Shown here: positions 50,438 to 59,352 of the stretch, piece by piece
How the letters are laid out: each line of letters begins with the position of its first letter
Numbering within the stretch: position 1 is the first letter of the stretch
Assembly: GCA_964477195.1 (NCBI GenBank)
Contig: CAYZCX010000002.1
Span: 43,781-107,780, forward strand
Length of the DNA: 64,000 nucleotides
Source of the DNA: JALRBM01 sp964477195
GTDB taxonomy: Bacteria > Patescibacteriota > Saccharimonadia > Saccharimonadales > Saccharimonadaceae
Direction: 5' to 3'
Translations under genes and position numbers: made by a program
The notes under the pieces: model-generated
The model's database searches: none
Told to the model about the DNA's origin: nothing
Seen by the model: the letters and a program-made list of their open reading frames with translations, nothing else

Positions 50438-50466
50438 TTGATATGCGTATAAAGTGAGTATATACT
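50438..50466 (+). promoter_or_regulatory. Promoter of the 72-aa orphan gene
   Basis: TTGATA (50438-50443) and TATACT (50461-50466) with a 17-base spacer, followed by AGGAGG at 50484-50489. Confidence 0.75.
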
Positions 50467-50496
50467 GCTTATGGTATCGACTTAGGAGGCCTCGCA

Positions 50497-50715
50497 ATGT
50501 CAGGATGGTTTGATAAGGAAGAACCGACCGTACCACCCACCCAACGTAAGCACCCCCTTTCGCCAGATGAGCACATGCAAGACGCCGCACGTGTATTGGA
50601 CGGCATCCAGAGGCAATACAGTCACGCTGCTGACGAGATCCAAGAGGAATTTGCTCGACATGCCGATGAGATACAAGGTAAGCCTCGTGGCCCCGAGCCG
50701 CTCTGGCCCGAGTAA
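50497..50715 (+). CDS. Small hydrophilic protein (72 aa, orphan cassette)
   Basis: Acidic, Pro-rich ends flank a helical stretch with repeats of Q-x-x-x-x-H-A-A-D-E-I-Q and F-A-R-H-A-D-E-I-Q. The two H-A-D-E-I-Q units 13 residues apart suggest a coiled or amphipathic helix. No family recognised. AGGAGG is 7 bases upstream. Self-contained with promoter and terminator; on the opposite strand to pcrA and its other neighbour. Confidence 0.65.
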   Translation: MSGWFDKEEPTVPPTQRKHPLSPDEHMQDAARVLDGIQRQYSHAADEIQEEFARHADEIQGKPRGPEPLWPE

Positions 50716-50729
50716 TCATACCCCCTCAA

Positions 50730-50779
50730 GAGATAGCTGCGTCAATAAAGCACACTTTGCTTAAAGGCGCAGCTATCTC
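50730..50779 (+). terminator. Terminator after the 72-aa orphan gene
   Basis: GAGATAGCTGCG (50730-50741) pairs perfectly with CGCAGCTATCTC (50768-50779). The loop is 26 bases, followed by GAGAGTTTTC. A long perfect stem, moderate U-tract. Confidence 0.75.
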
Positions 50780-50800
50780 GAGAGTTTTCACTTACGGACA

Positions 50801-51928
50801 CTACACAAGACCAAGGAAATAAGCTGCAGCACCGCCCCCGGCGCCAACAAGCAGGATAACAAGAATCCACACGATCCACATCCAGCCAGATTTTTGTTTA
50901 GCCGGGTGAGCGAGGGGTTGATGATAGTTATCGGTATCATAGATTGCCCCATTTTTTTGATCACCAGTTGATGGCTCTTCACGATATTGCTGCGGAATAG
51001 ACGGCGAGCCGACTGGAGCTGCTGGTTTTTTCTCTTGAGGCTTAGATTCAGGTACCGATGGCTCCTCTGATTTTGATTCTTCCTGTGGCGCTACCCATGG
51101 CGTATCGGTTTTTTCTGACTCGGCGGCGCTCTCTTTGTCCGCATCTGAATTCGTTGTGTCGGATTCGATAGCGACGAGCTCACTATGGAATTCTTCTGGA
51201 AGTAAGGGCTTCACATCTTCGGCTGTTGCTGGAAGCTGGTCGTCGTTCTCAGTGGCAGGCAGGGAGACAGCCCCTTCTGTCGTATCTTTATCTTCTTCTT
51301 TTGCATCAGGGGTCTCAGTTACATTGGCGCCAAGTGGTCTTTTTTCTACCTTTGTATCTGGGAGGAAGGGCGAGACAAGAGGTGCCTCAACTGTCAGCTC
51401 ATCCAATTCTCTTTTCGGCTCAGAAGGCTTTGTCTCAGGCTTTTGCTCTTGCTTCTCATCCTCTTTGCCAAAGTTTGCCATATCAAGCGGATCCGGCCAT
51501 TCATTTTCTTGAGTAGCAGACTTCTCTGGGACCTTCGTATCTCCCGAAGTCGAAGAGATAGTCACAGGATCAGGCAGAGTAGGCGCAGACGGCACTTCTT
51601 CGATAGGATTAGGGGATGTAGGTTCCAACGTCACACCTTGACGCGATACCACACGGGGTGATTCCGGTTTTTTCATAGCCGATGAAGGGTGAACAACATC
51701 CATGAAGCGACCGCCCCTGCGCGTAGCGGGAACCGGAAGGGAAGAGGAGCGAGCAGGCGCAGGTGGGGAAACTGGTATCTTTGGTGCAGGTGGCGCACTA
51801 TCTGAAATAGTCGAAGGAATTTCCACTGTATTTTCCGGCGTCTCACTTGGAGCCGAGGGAGTTTTTGGCACTCCCGCCATAAGCGAATTTACTGCTTTAT
51901 CGAGTTCATCAAAATCAAGATCTTTCAC
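50801..51928 (-). CDS. Acidic Pro/Glu/Ser-rich protein with C-terminal membrane anchor
   Basis: 375 aa. A short N-terminal helix (D-L-D-F-D-E-L-D-K-A-V-N-S-L) precedes about 310 residues of low-complexity Pro, Glu, Ser and Thr sequence, probably disordered. One membrane helix close to the C-terminus follows (W-M-W-I-V-W-I-L-V-I-L-L-V-G-A). It would be tail-anchored with the disordered part in the cytoplasm. No family recognised; similar acidic proteins occur in Saccharibacteria. It begins 8 bases after the tpiA stop and is the last gene of that operon. Confidence 0.65.
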   Translation of the reverse strand: MKDLDFDELDKAVNSLMAGVPKTPSAPSETPENTVEIPSTISDSAPPAPKIPVSPPAPARSSSLPVPATRRGGRFMDVVHPSSAMKKPESPRVVSRQGVTLEPTSPNPIEEVPSAPTLPDPVTISSTSGDTKVPEKSATQENEWPDPLDMANFGKEDEKQEQKPETKPSEPKRELDELTVEAPLVSPFLPDTKVEKRPLGANVTETPDAKEEDKDTTEGAVSLPATENDDQLPATAEDVKPLLPEEFHSELVAIESDTTNSDADKESAAESEKTDTPWVAPQEESKSEEPSVPESKPQEKKPAAPVGSPSIPQQYREEPSTGDQKNGAIYDTDNYHQPLAHPAKQKSGWMWIVWILVILLVGAGGGAAAYFLGLV

Positions 51929-51936
51929 GCCCCACC

Positions 51937-52716
51937 CTACCTATCTACACTTTCGGAACCTTTATGTGCTCTTTTAACAATACCACTAAAAGCATGAGCA
52001 TCAAGACTCGCGCCTCCGATAAGTAACCCGTCAATACCTTCTGTCGCGAGACAATCTGCAGCATTTGCAAGTGTCACGCTTCCACCATCAAGAACGCGTA
52101 GCTCTTCGGCTGCTTTTTCGCCGTAAAGATGTGTCACCTGTCGACGAATAGCTCTTGCCGCATCTCTCAGTTCGTCGGGCTTGACATTATTACCAGTCCC
52201 AATTGCCCAAACAGGCTCATACGCAACAACTACTTGATGCAATTCATCGGCCGTAAGATTGGCAAGACCGCCCAGCAGTTGATCGTGGATAATATCATTT
52301 GTCTCACCATCAGCGCGCTCGGCTGCGGTTTCACCAATGCAAAGAATTGGGCGAATGCCGTTACGAATCGCCGCCTGAACCTTATGTCGGATATCTTTAT
52401 CTGTCTCGCCAAAGATATGACGACGTTCAGAGTGACCAATAATCGCGTAGTCCGCGATTCCGTGAAGCTGAGCCGCCGAGACCTCACCTGTAAATGCCCC
52501 ACTATCACGCCAATATAGATTTTGGACAGCCAATTTGAATTGACGGCGATCTACCTGAAGGCTGAGCGACTGAAGCGCAAGTAATGTCGGCGCAAGTACC
52601 ACCTCCACATCGCGATGAGGGGTGATTTCGCCTGCCAGCTTATGAACAAACAAACTCGCCTCATGGGTAGTGAGGTTCATTTTCCAATTGCCAACAATAA
52701 GTTTTTTTCGTACCAT
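51937..52716 (-). CDS. tpiA: Triosephosphate isomerase
   Basis: 259 aa. Substrate lysine in V-G-N-W-K-M-N near residue 11, catalytic His in I-I-G-H-S-E-R-R near 98, catalytic Glu in V-A-Y-E-P-V-W-A-I-G-T-G near 170, and phosphate loop G-G-S-V and G-L-L-I-G-G-A-S. It interconverts DHAP and GAP. It lies 37 bases downstream of pgk in the run pyk–pgk–tpiA. Confidence 0.97.
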   Translation of the reverse strand: MVRKKLIVGNWKMNLTTHEASLFVHKLAGEITPHRDVEVVLAPTLLALQSLSLQVDRRQFKLAVQNLYWRDSGAFTGEVSAAQLHGIADYAIIGHSERRHIFGETDKDIRHKVQAAIRNGIRPILCIGETAAERADGETNDIIHDQLLGGLANLTADELHQVVVAYEPVWAIGTGNNVKPDELRDAARAIRRQVTHLYGEKAAEELRVLDGGSVTLANAADCLATEGIDGLLIGGASLDAHAFSGIVKRAHKGSESVDR

Positions 52717-52753
52717 ATACCGCTTATGCCTGTTGTATTTAAGTGTAGCGTAC

Positions 52754-53980
52754 TTAGCGTGGAGCGTCTAGTAAGCTTTCGATTCCGGGAAGCTTTTCTC
52801 CCGCCATGAGCTCTATACTTGCTCCACCACCGGTGGAAACATGGGTGAAACTCTCGCCTTTGCGCGCATCCCAGCCCAAAACAAAATCAGCCGTATCTCC
52901 CCCTCCAATAATCGATGTAATCTGGGGATTCGTTGCGAGCGTCAGGGCGAGTCGGGCCGACCCATGAGCAAACTCGGGAAGTTCCGCGACGCCAAGCGTT
53001 CCATTCCAAATGACTGTTTTGGCCGTTTCGACCACCTGAACAATCCGCTCAATAGTTGCATCGCCCACGTCCAAGGCTATATCATCTGGCTGCATGGCAT
53101 CGAGTGCGACATTTTGGCGGCGCTCCGAAGCATCAACCGCTTTTGCCACCGCAAGATCCGTCGGAAGTACCAAAAGTTCATCAATTTTGGCCTTGCCTAC
53201 CTTTTTTTCAGCTGCCGCATAAATCGAGGCTACCGTTTCATTCATTCCCTCTTCATAGCGACTTTTTCCTAACTTATAGCCCTTGTAGACCAAGAAGGTA
53301 TTCGCCATCGCGCCTGTGATGATAATCTCATCGGCAACATCGATAAATTCCGTGACAACCCCGATTTTATCGCTTACCTTTGCCCCGCCGAGTACCGCCA
53401 CAAGCGGACGATCCGGACGGCGCATGGCTTTGGTGATTGTTTGATATTCGCGCTTCAAGAGGAGCCCGGCAACGCTTGGAAGAAAATGCGTAATCGCGTC
53501 CGTACTAGCGTGTGCTCGATGCACCACCCCAAAGCCATCCTGCACAAAATATCGGGCGCCCGAATCCCGCGCAAGCTCACGAGCAAATGACTCGTCGTTT
53601 GCCTCTTCTCCAGGATAAAAACGCAAATTTTCGAGCACAATAACACTCCGTTTGGGAGCACGCTTAATCGCCATTCGCGGTTTATCGCCGATTGTTTGAT
53701 CGACAAATCGCACCGGTTCACCGAGAAGCTCCGCCAACCGTGCGGCCACTGGCTCAAGACTCAGTTTTTCGTCTCTTCCCTCTGGGCGCCCAAGATGACT
53801 GATAACAACTACCTTGCAACCATCACGAAGAAGCTTCCGCACCGTCGGCAGGCTTGCTCGAATACGAAGGTCATCAGCTATTGTTCCATCGGGGTGGAGC
53901 GGCACGTTATAGTCCGCTCGAAGCAGCACCGTCTTGTGCTCAATTGGTACTGTATTGATTGTTTGTTTAAAAAACGCCAC
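52754..53980 (-). CDS. pgk: Phosphoglycerate kinase
   Basis: 408 aa. R-A-D-Y-N-V-P-L near residue 24, S-H-L-G-R-P-E-G-R near 60, hinge and nucleotide motifs G-G-A-K-V-S-D-K-I near 205, G-T-L-G-V-A-E, G-G-G-D-T-A-D, and the closing T-H-V-S-T-G-G-G-A-S. It makes ATP from 1,3-bisphosphoglycerate. GTG at 53980 is the likely start; the longer TTG (53989) adds three residues upstream of the family start. It follows pyk by 28 bases. Confidence 0.96.
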   Translation of the reverse strand: MAFFKQTINTVPIEHKTVLLRADYNVPLHPDGTIADDLRIRASLPTVRKLLRDGCKVVVISHLGRPEGRDEKLSLEPVAARLAELLGEPVRFVDQTIGDKPRMAIKRAPKRSVIVLENLRFYPGEEANDESFARELARDSGARYFVQDGFGVVHRAHASTDAITHFLPSVAGLLLKREYQTITKAMRRPDRPLVAVLGGAKVSDKIGVVTEFIDVADEIIITGAMANTFLVYKGYKLGKSRYEEGMNETVASIYAAAEKKVGKAKIDELLVLPTDLAVAKAVDASERRQNVALDAMQPDDIALDVGDATIERIVQVVETAKTVIWNGTLGVAELPEFAHGSARLALTLATNPQITSIIGGGDTADFVLGWDARKGESFTHVSTGGGASIELMAGEKLPGIESLLDAPR

Positions 53981-54008
53981 TATCCCCAACCCTAGTTATT
54001 TTCTCTTT

Positions 54009-55427
54009 TTATTCTATCACACGAACACGAATGGTATCAGTTGCGCCGATAAGTCCTGGCTGGCGGCCACTCACAATGACAACACGAACTTTTTCTTCAT
54101 CGCCAAAGTATCCATCTGCCTTCAGTTCTTTAACTAGCTCAAGACCCGCCTTTTCTCCATCTGGTCGGACAAAACTTTTGTTTGCATAGCTGAGCGCTAA
54201 TTGCTGAGCCGTACGCATCTCACTTGTCACACTGAGAATAGGAAGGTTTGGACGATGTGCAGCGATATTTGCCGCTGTCGCACCAGACTTTGTCTCGGCG
54301 ACAATTGCGTGTACTTTTAGCTGCTGCGCAAGGCTCACCGCAGCCGTGCTGATAGCATCGAGCGTTGGACTCTTCATATGAACAATCTGTTCAAGCGGGC
54401 GAATCGTCGTGTGCTCCTGAGCGTACAAAATGACTCGTTTCATCGCCGCTACTGTTTCAAGCGGATAACTTCCGTTTGCCGTTTCGTCTGAGAGCATAAC
54501 TGTATCTGCACCCTGAATGGCCGCATTGGCGACATCGCTTACTTCAGCACGAGTTGGTTCCGGCGCATCAACCATGCTTGCCATCATCTGCGTTGCAACG
54601 ATGCTCAGCTTGCCATATTGACGACACAGCGCGATGATCTTGCGCTGAACAATAGGCACGACCTCAGCGCCTGCTTCGACTGCCAAGTCACCACGCGCTA
54701 CCATAACCCCATCACTGGCTTTCACAATCTCTTCCAGAGCCTCATCTTCGATAGCAGCCTTGGTTTCGATCTTGGCAACAATTTGCGCCGTCGATCCAAG
54801 CCCGACAAGCATTTGGCGAAGTCCATTGATATCTTCAGCCGACTGCACAAAACTCAGTGCCACGTAATCGATATCTTTTGGTGCGCCATATTCAACATCT
54901 TTGATATCTTTTTGGGTCAAAATATCGCCACCAAAATTAGTATCAGGAAGATTAATCCCCTTGCGACTCATCAGTACGCCCGAATTCTCAACACGTACTT
55001 TTATTGCGGTCTCCGATGTTACTTCGAGAACAGTCGTACGGACCTTGCCATCAAATATATAGATTGGCTCACCCAGCTTCACCTTTTCGGCCAAATTATA
55101 CTGCACAGGCAACACATTTTCATGATGGTCAGCCGCATAATCAAGCACCAATTCGTCGCCAGCGGCTACCTGGACATTTTGTGTGAGATTGCCAAGACGA
55201 ATTTTTGGCCCCTGAAGATCTTGCAAAATTGCGACAGGTTTCCCGATTTTTTTACTCGCCTCGCGGACCCACGTAATTTGTTGGTCGCGCTCTTCATATG
55301 ATCCATGGCTAAAGTTAAGGCGAAACCCATTGACGCCGGCAATGATCAACTTCTCAATCGACTCATAACTATTTGTGGCAGGCCCAAGAGTCGCCAGAAT
55401 TTTTGTTCGTTTAAATAATACACTCAT
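54009..55427 (-). CDS. pyk: Pyruvate kinase
   Basis: 472 aa. T-K-I-L-A-T-L-G-P-A-T near the start, F-R-L-N-F-S-H-G near 35, Mg ligands in V-K-I/A-K-I-E-T-K and V-A-R-G-D-L-A-V-E, and M-L-S-D-E-T-A-N-G near 325. A C-terminal domain (L-S-V-T-S-E-M) is included. It converts PEP and ADP to pyruvate and ATP. ATG at 55427 is 6 bases after TACAAT (55434-55439), so leaderless; the frame to 55454 is rejected. Confidence 0.97.
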   Translation of the reverse strand: MSVLFKRTKILATLGPATNSYESIEKLIIAGVNGFRLNFSHGSYEERDQQITWVREASKKIGKPVAILQDLQGPKIRLGNLTQNVQVAAGDELVLDYAADHHENVLPVQYNLAEKVKLGEPIYIFDGKVRTTVLEVTSETAIKVRVENSGVLMSRKGINLPDTNFGGDILTQKDIKDVEYGAPKDIDYVALSFVQSAEDINGLRQMLVGLGSTAQIVAKIETKAAIEDEALEEIVKASDGVMVARGDLAVEAGAEVVPIVQRKIIALCRQYGKLSIVATQMMASMVDAPEPTRAEVSDVANAAIQGADTVMLSDETANGSYPLETVAAMKRVILYAQEHTTIRPLEQIVHMKSPTLDAISTAAVSLAQQLKVHAIVAETKSGATAANIAAHRPNLPILSVTSEMRTAQQLALSYANKSFVRPDGEKAGLELVKELKADGYFGDEEKVRVVIVSGRQPGLIGATDTIRVRVIE

Positions 55428-55527
55428 GCCTGTATTGTACCACTGGTGTGACAATTATTGACCCCTAAAACTTTGGGACGACTCCTCCTAGGTGTATACT
55501 AGGTAATGCTTATTCACGAAAGGCACC

Positions 55528-56658
55528 ATGCAAGCAAAACTTGAGACAATATTGGCCCAATTAGTTTCTATTCCGAGCGTCAGTAGCAACACTGCCGCTT
55601 GTCATGAAGTAATCGCTTACGCACGCAGCCAAATCGAGGGGCTCGGACTATATATAACAAGTGATACCGATCGTGAAAATCCTTGGCTTATTGCCACCAC
55701 AAAAGATACGAAAGAGCCTGATATTATGCTGACTGCGCATCTCGACGTCGTTCCCGCTGACCTCGAGCTTTTTACTATGCAAAAGCTTGATGGCAAACTC
55801 TTTGGACGCGGTGTCTATGATATGAAGGTAGCCGCGGCCTGCTATCTTGAACTATTCAAGACCCACATCGAAACCCTCCGCTCCCACAACGTTGGAATTA
55901 TGTTTACCACCGACGAAGAGATAAATAGCGCTTGCATGCCCCCTATTCTCGAGATGGGCTGGCGACCAAAACTCGTATTTATCCCTGATGGTGGCGATAA
56001 TTGGCGCGTCGAAGAATACGCCAAGGGACTCTATGGCATCGAGATGACAGTCAAAGGCAAAACTGCTCACGGCTCGCGCCCGTGGGAGGGCGATAACGCG
56101 CTCCATCGGCTCATGGACGTGCTCAACATCCTTCGAAGCCAATTTCCTCACCAAGATCCTGATGGCTCAACACTTGCGATAAATCATGTCGTCGGCGGAG
56201 CTGCCATTAATCAAATAGCTGATTTTGCCTCCGCAAAGATTGACTTTCGATCATTTAACAGGGAGGACCTACGTATATTTCGCGCCGAGGTTGCGCGCCT
56301 CAGTCAAGAACACGGCCTCGAAGTGACAATAATGCAAGAAGGCGACCCGCTTCTCTTTGACAAAACTTCGCCAAATGTCCAAGGATTCCTTCGAACCCTC
56401 GAAAACATCACAGATAAACCCGCAGAATACACAAAATCATACGGCGCCTCTGACGCCCGATACTTCGCTCAGTACGATATTCCGTGCATCGTTATTGAAC
56501 CCTATGGAGGCGGTCGTCATAGCAAGGATGAATGGCTTTTGGCCGAAGATCTCGCCAAGTACTACAAGCTCATTGAAAAATGGATCCTCTCAGAACACCG
56601 CCAGCCAGCGGTCCCCAGAGGTAGCCACGCAACCACTTTTCATCAAACAATCTACTAA
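55528..56658 (+). CDS. M20 family metallopeptidase
   Basis: 376 aa. Zinc-binding T-A-H-L-D-V-V-P near residue 70, G-R-G-V-Y-D-M-K near 91 (second ligand Asp), T-T-D-E-E-I-N near 128 (catalytic Glu), and a dimerisation domain in the middle. A late His is in G-G-R-H-S-K-D-E-W near 335. The family includes succinyl-DAP desuccinylase, ArgE and peptidases; with no lysine pathway genes around, a dipeptidase is likelier. A GTATACT box and GAAAGG precede the ATG. Confidence 0.9.
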   Translation: MQAKLETILAQLVSIPSVSSNTAACHEVIAYARSQIEGLGLYITSDTDRENPWLIATTKDTKEPDIMLTAHLDVVPADLELFTMQKLDGKLFGRGVYDMKVAAACYLELFKTHIETLRSHNVGIMFTTDEEINSACMPPILEMGWRPKLVFIPDGGDNWRVEEYAKGLYGIEMTVKGKTAHGSRPWEGDNALHRLMDVLNILRSQFPHQDPDGSTLAINHVVGGAAINQIADFASAKIDFRSFNREDLRIFRAEVARLSQEHGLEVTIMQEGDPLLFDKTSPNVQGFLRTLENITDKPAEYTKSYGASDARYFAQYDIPCIVIEPYGGGRHSKDEWLLAEDLAKYYKLIEKWILSEHRQPAVPRGSHATTFHQTIY

Positions 56659-56688
56659 TGACGCTTATCCTGCCTTGACCTAGGGCCG

Positions 56689-56716
56689 TTGACAAAAGTG
56701 TATTCGGTTATATGAT
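56689..56716 (+). promoter_or_regulatory. Promoter of tandem orphan gene A
   Basis: TTGACA (56689-56694) and TATGAT (56711-56716), 16-base spacer ending TATTCGGTTA. The same 28-base promoter plan recurs at 57669-57696. Confidence 0.85.
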
Positions 56717-56758
56717 AGATGAGGCTGCAGGGTGCAGCTCATTTGTCCAGGGAGTGTC

Positions 56759-57571
56759 ATGATCACGCGTCCTCTCCCCGAATGGGGACTCTCAACGCAG
56801 CGAATTGCCGACAAGGGCCTCGCTGCTCGGCTGTACGACATCGTCAGCAGAAAAACCACGTTCGCTCGAGAGCAAGATTGCACCATCCCCCTCCACTCTG
56901 CTACTACCTACTACCTCTCACTGGTGTCTGGCCCTCTTCTTGGAGCCCAGCTCATCCATGGAGAAGATGGTCAGTGCTCCGTGGCATTCACCGATGAAGA
57001 CGGTCCGGCGCTAATGATCGATACTGAACCGGGCGGCAAGATGGTTACCCTTTACTTTGCCGGCGCTCGTCCCGACAGTTCCCTGATCGAGCAGCGACTG
57101 TGCGAGCTGGAGAAATTCGAACTCCTCACCCCAGAGGTCCGTCCATACGGATGGGTGGAAGGGGATCGTATCACAGCTCTCCTCTTCAGTTCCAGGGTTA
57201 TGTACGAGGACAAGCAGTTCGTTGGCGGAAGTCCCAGTACGTACGTGCTCCAGGGCACTGAAATGCCTGGGATGCTGCGCATGCTCGGCGAAGGCGATCT
57301 TGACTGGCCCCACCGGGTGCTCGGGGCGATTCAGACGGGTCAGCTAGTTCCCCTGCGAAAGCGCATCCATGAACTGCCCGGAGAAGTCTGGTCAGTCGTG
57401 GGAGGGAACGGGAAAGCCTACATTCAGTTCGACGAGGGAGATGAGGTACAGCCCTCCCTGGTGGCGGGTACGCCTTACGTCAAGTGGCATCCCCTGGAGA
57501 AGTACCCTTGCGAGCTCTTCACCACCGAAGATGAGGGCAGGTTACCCATCCGCGAGTGGCTGAGCCGGTAA
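56759..57571 (+). CDS. Hypothetical protein, paralog A of tandem orphan pair
   Basis: 270 aa, soluble, beta-rich, no family recognised. It aligns end to end with the next gene: shared E-W-G-L-S near residue 7, G-A-Q-L/I-x-H-G, F-x-D-x-D-x-P-A-L, R-P-Y-G-W near 130, F-V-G-G, G-T-x-M-P-x-L-L-R-M near 165, R-I-H-x-L-P-G-E-x-W-S near 205, and W-H-P-L-E. AGGGAG lies before the ATG at 56759; a GTG at 56732 is possible but has no site. GC-rich. Confidence 0.72.
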   Translation: MITRPLPEWGLSTQRIADKGLAARLYDIVSRKTTFAREQDCTIPLHSATTYYLSLVSGPLLGAQLIHGEDGQCSVAFTDEDGPALMIDTEPGGKMVTLYFAGARPDSSLIEQRLCELEKFELLTPEVRPYGWVEGDRITALLFSSRVMYEDKQFVGGSPSTYVLQGTEMPGMLRMLGEGDLDWPHRVLGAIQTGQLVPLRKRIHELPGEVWSVVGGNGKAYIQFDEGDEVQPSLVAGTPYVKWHPLEKYPCELFTTEDEGRLPIREWLSR

Positions 57572-57591
57572 TTCACCACTACACCCTGCTT

Positions 57592-57636
57592 AGGTCCGGG
57601 AAGTAAAAGTACTCTTTACTTCCCGGACCTGTTTCA
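57592..57636 (+). terminator. 16-bp perfect hairpin after orphan gene A
   Basis: AGGTCCGGGAAGTAAA (57592-57607) pairs without mismatch to TTTACTTCCCGGACCT (57615-57630), 7-base loop, followed by GTTTC. Confidence 0.8.
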
Positions 57637-57668
57637 AAATATGAATTCAAGTTTTCCATGGCGCCTGT

Positions 57669-57696
57669 TTGACAAATATTCATTCGGTTATATGAT
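57669..57696 (+). promoter_or_regulatory. Promoter of tandem orphan gene B
   Basis: TTGACA (57669-57674) and TATGAT (57691-57696) with a 16-base spacer whose last 9 bases (ATTCGGTTA) equal those of the gene A promoter. Confidence 0.85.
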
Positions 57697-57770
57697 TGAG
57701 TGTAGTTGCACCGCGCAACTAAGAGACGAGAGGGCAAACCGCCACTCTTATGCACTCCTAAGGAGTCTTG

Positions 57771-58595
57771 ATGATTACGGTTATCGAAGAAGAATGGGGA
57801 CTTTCCAACCGGAAGCTCGTCGACCGGCGTCTTGCTACGCAAGTATACGACATCGTCGCAGAGAAGACGTCGACCGCCAAAAAATTGGATCTCACCACCG
57901 AGATCCGGTGTGGACACGTCTACTTCTATCTGACGTTATTGGGGGCACGCGGACTCGGCGCGCAGATTCTACACGGACCCGAAGGGCAAAGTCTCACGGT
58001 TTTTTCTGATCAGGACGTGCCAGCACTCGCCCTGGAGACCGAGCCGAACAGCGACATGGTGACTGTTCACTACGCCGGCGACCAGCCGAGCACCGAGCTG
58101 ATCGAACGACGAGTAGGTCAACTACGCGATCTTTTCCTTGCCACCCCCGAAAAAAGGCCTTACGGATGGTGGGGCGAGGACGGACGCATCACCGCGCTAT
58201 TCTTCAATGCATCGATTCGTTACGACGATAAAGTAGAACGATTCGTAGGGGGCGAACCTTACGGATACGTGTTGAAAGGCACTCCTATGCCCGAACTGCT
58301 GCGAATGTTCGGCAAGGAAGACGCCGATGGCTGGGTGCAGCGTGTTGTCCACGCCATCCAAGAAGGGAAGCTAATTCCTCTCCGGGAGCGTATTCACGAT
58401 CTTCCTGGTGAAATCTGGTCAATTGGCGACGGTGAGCACGGCTATCTCCTGTTCGAGAAGGGCGATGACATGAAGCCCCAGCTGGTGGCCGGAGAGTCTT
58501 ATATTCAGTGGCATCCTCTCGAGGCTTATCCTGGTGAGCTGTTCTCAATTTCCGAGACGGGTAAGATGCCTCTTCGTAAGTGGCTGAGCTGGTAA
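57771..58595 (+). CDS. Hypothetical protein, paralog B of tandem orphan pair
   Basis: 274 aa, close in plan to the 270-aa neighbour; both start about 55-75 bases downstream of near-identical promoters. AAGGAG lies 5 bases before ATG 57771. Conserved blocks include E-W-G-L-S, L-E-T-E-P near 85, K-R-P-Y-G-W-W, G-T-P-M-P-E-L-L-R-M, R-I-H-D-L-P-G-E-I-W-S and Y-I-Q-W-H-P-L-E. No signal peptide or membrane helix. The repeated W-H-P-L-E and G-E-x-F-S ends suggest a beta domain. Function unknown. Confidence 0.72.
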   Translation: MITVIEEEWGLSNRKLVDRRLATQVYDIVAEKTSTAKKLDLTTEIRCGHVYFYLTLLGARGLGAQILHGPEGQSLTVFSDQDVPALALETEPNSDMVTVHYAGDQPSTELIERRVGQLRDLFLATPEKRPYGWWGEDGRITALFFNASIRYDDKVERFVGGEPYGYVLKGTPMPELLRMFGKEDADGWVQRVVHAIQEGKLIPLRERIHDLPGEIWSIGDGEHGYLLFEKGDDMKPQLVAGESYIQWHPLEAYPGELFSISETGKMPLRKWLSW

Positions 58596-58649
58596 TGCGC
58601 GGTGACATGAGTCAGCGGCAAGACTGACAATAAATAATTTCTTGTATAT

Positions 58650-58700
58650 GCTGCGTGGGTAGCGATGATTGATATCTGTCGCTACCCTCGCAGCTTTTTT
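58650..58700 (+). terminator. Strong intrinsic terminator after orphan gene B
   Basis: GCTGCG-GGGTAGCGA (58650-58665) pairs with TCGCTACCC-CGCAGC (58679-58694), one mismatch, then six T residues. It abuts the convergent DUF998 gene. Confidence 0.92.
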
Positions 58701-58705
58701 CATAC

Positions 58706-59350
58706 TTATTTGTTTCGTAACACTTTTACTATCAGTATGCTGACGGTTACCTGCCACGCCGCATAGCATACGGCCGCAATCCGATTAAGCCAGCCCATAG
58801 CAGTATCCGGACCGTTATGTCCGTATATCATAGCGCCACCCATAAATACGACGAGGCCCAAGATAGCAATACTCATCGCTACGAGAAGCGGTCGTTTTGC
58901 TTCTCTCCATTGCTCATTTTTACGTGCAATATTGAGACTGACAAAGATAGCTGCGAGCGGCGCAAACCATGCCGCGAGTCCAGCGCCAATACCATGAATC
59001 ATTGCGCTCGTCGATAACTCACTTTGCGGGGTTAGCATAGGATCAGACACACCGATTCCACCAACAATCGATCCGAGGCCAGCTACAAGCAGGAGTGCAA
59101 GGCCGACACGCCCACCGAGGCTTTTGACTTGTGGCTTCAGTGCGACAAATAGCGCAATATACCCTAGGCCCAAAAGAGCAAAGTTGAGTTGCATGATCCA
59201 TCCAAAGTTTCCGCGCGAGTAAATGCTGAGTGTTTCCCAAGATGGTGCAACTTCAGGTTTTATAACATGAAGTAACGCCACCACCACTAGATAAATAACG
59301 ACCGCAAATAGAGATAGCTTGGCTGCTTTTACAGCTGTATCACTTTTCAT
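58706..59350 (-). CDS. DUF998 family membrane protein
   Basis: 214 aa with six hydrophobic segments: first near residues 12-30, then G-F/W-I-M-Q-L-N-F-A-L-L-G-L-G-Y near 50 and S-A-M-I-H-G-I-G-A-G-L near 115. The last is at the C-terminus. This is the DUF998 pattern; function unknown. It starts 2 bases after the RibD-like gene stop, so they are co-transcribed. An AraC-type gene is divergent upstream. Confidence 0.78.
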   Translation of the reverse strand: MKSDTAVKAAKLSLFAVVIYLVVVALLHVIKPEVAPSWETLSIYSRGNFGWIMQLNFALLGLGYIALFVALKPQVKSLGGRVGLALLLVAGLGSIVGGIGVSDPMLTPQSELSTSAMIHGIGAGLAAWFAPLAAIFVSLNIARKNEQWREAKRPLLVAMSIAILGLVVFMGGAMIYGHNGPDTAMGWLNRIAAVCYAAWQVTVSILIVKVLRNK

Positions 59351-59352
59351 GG

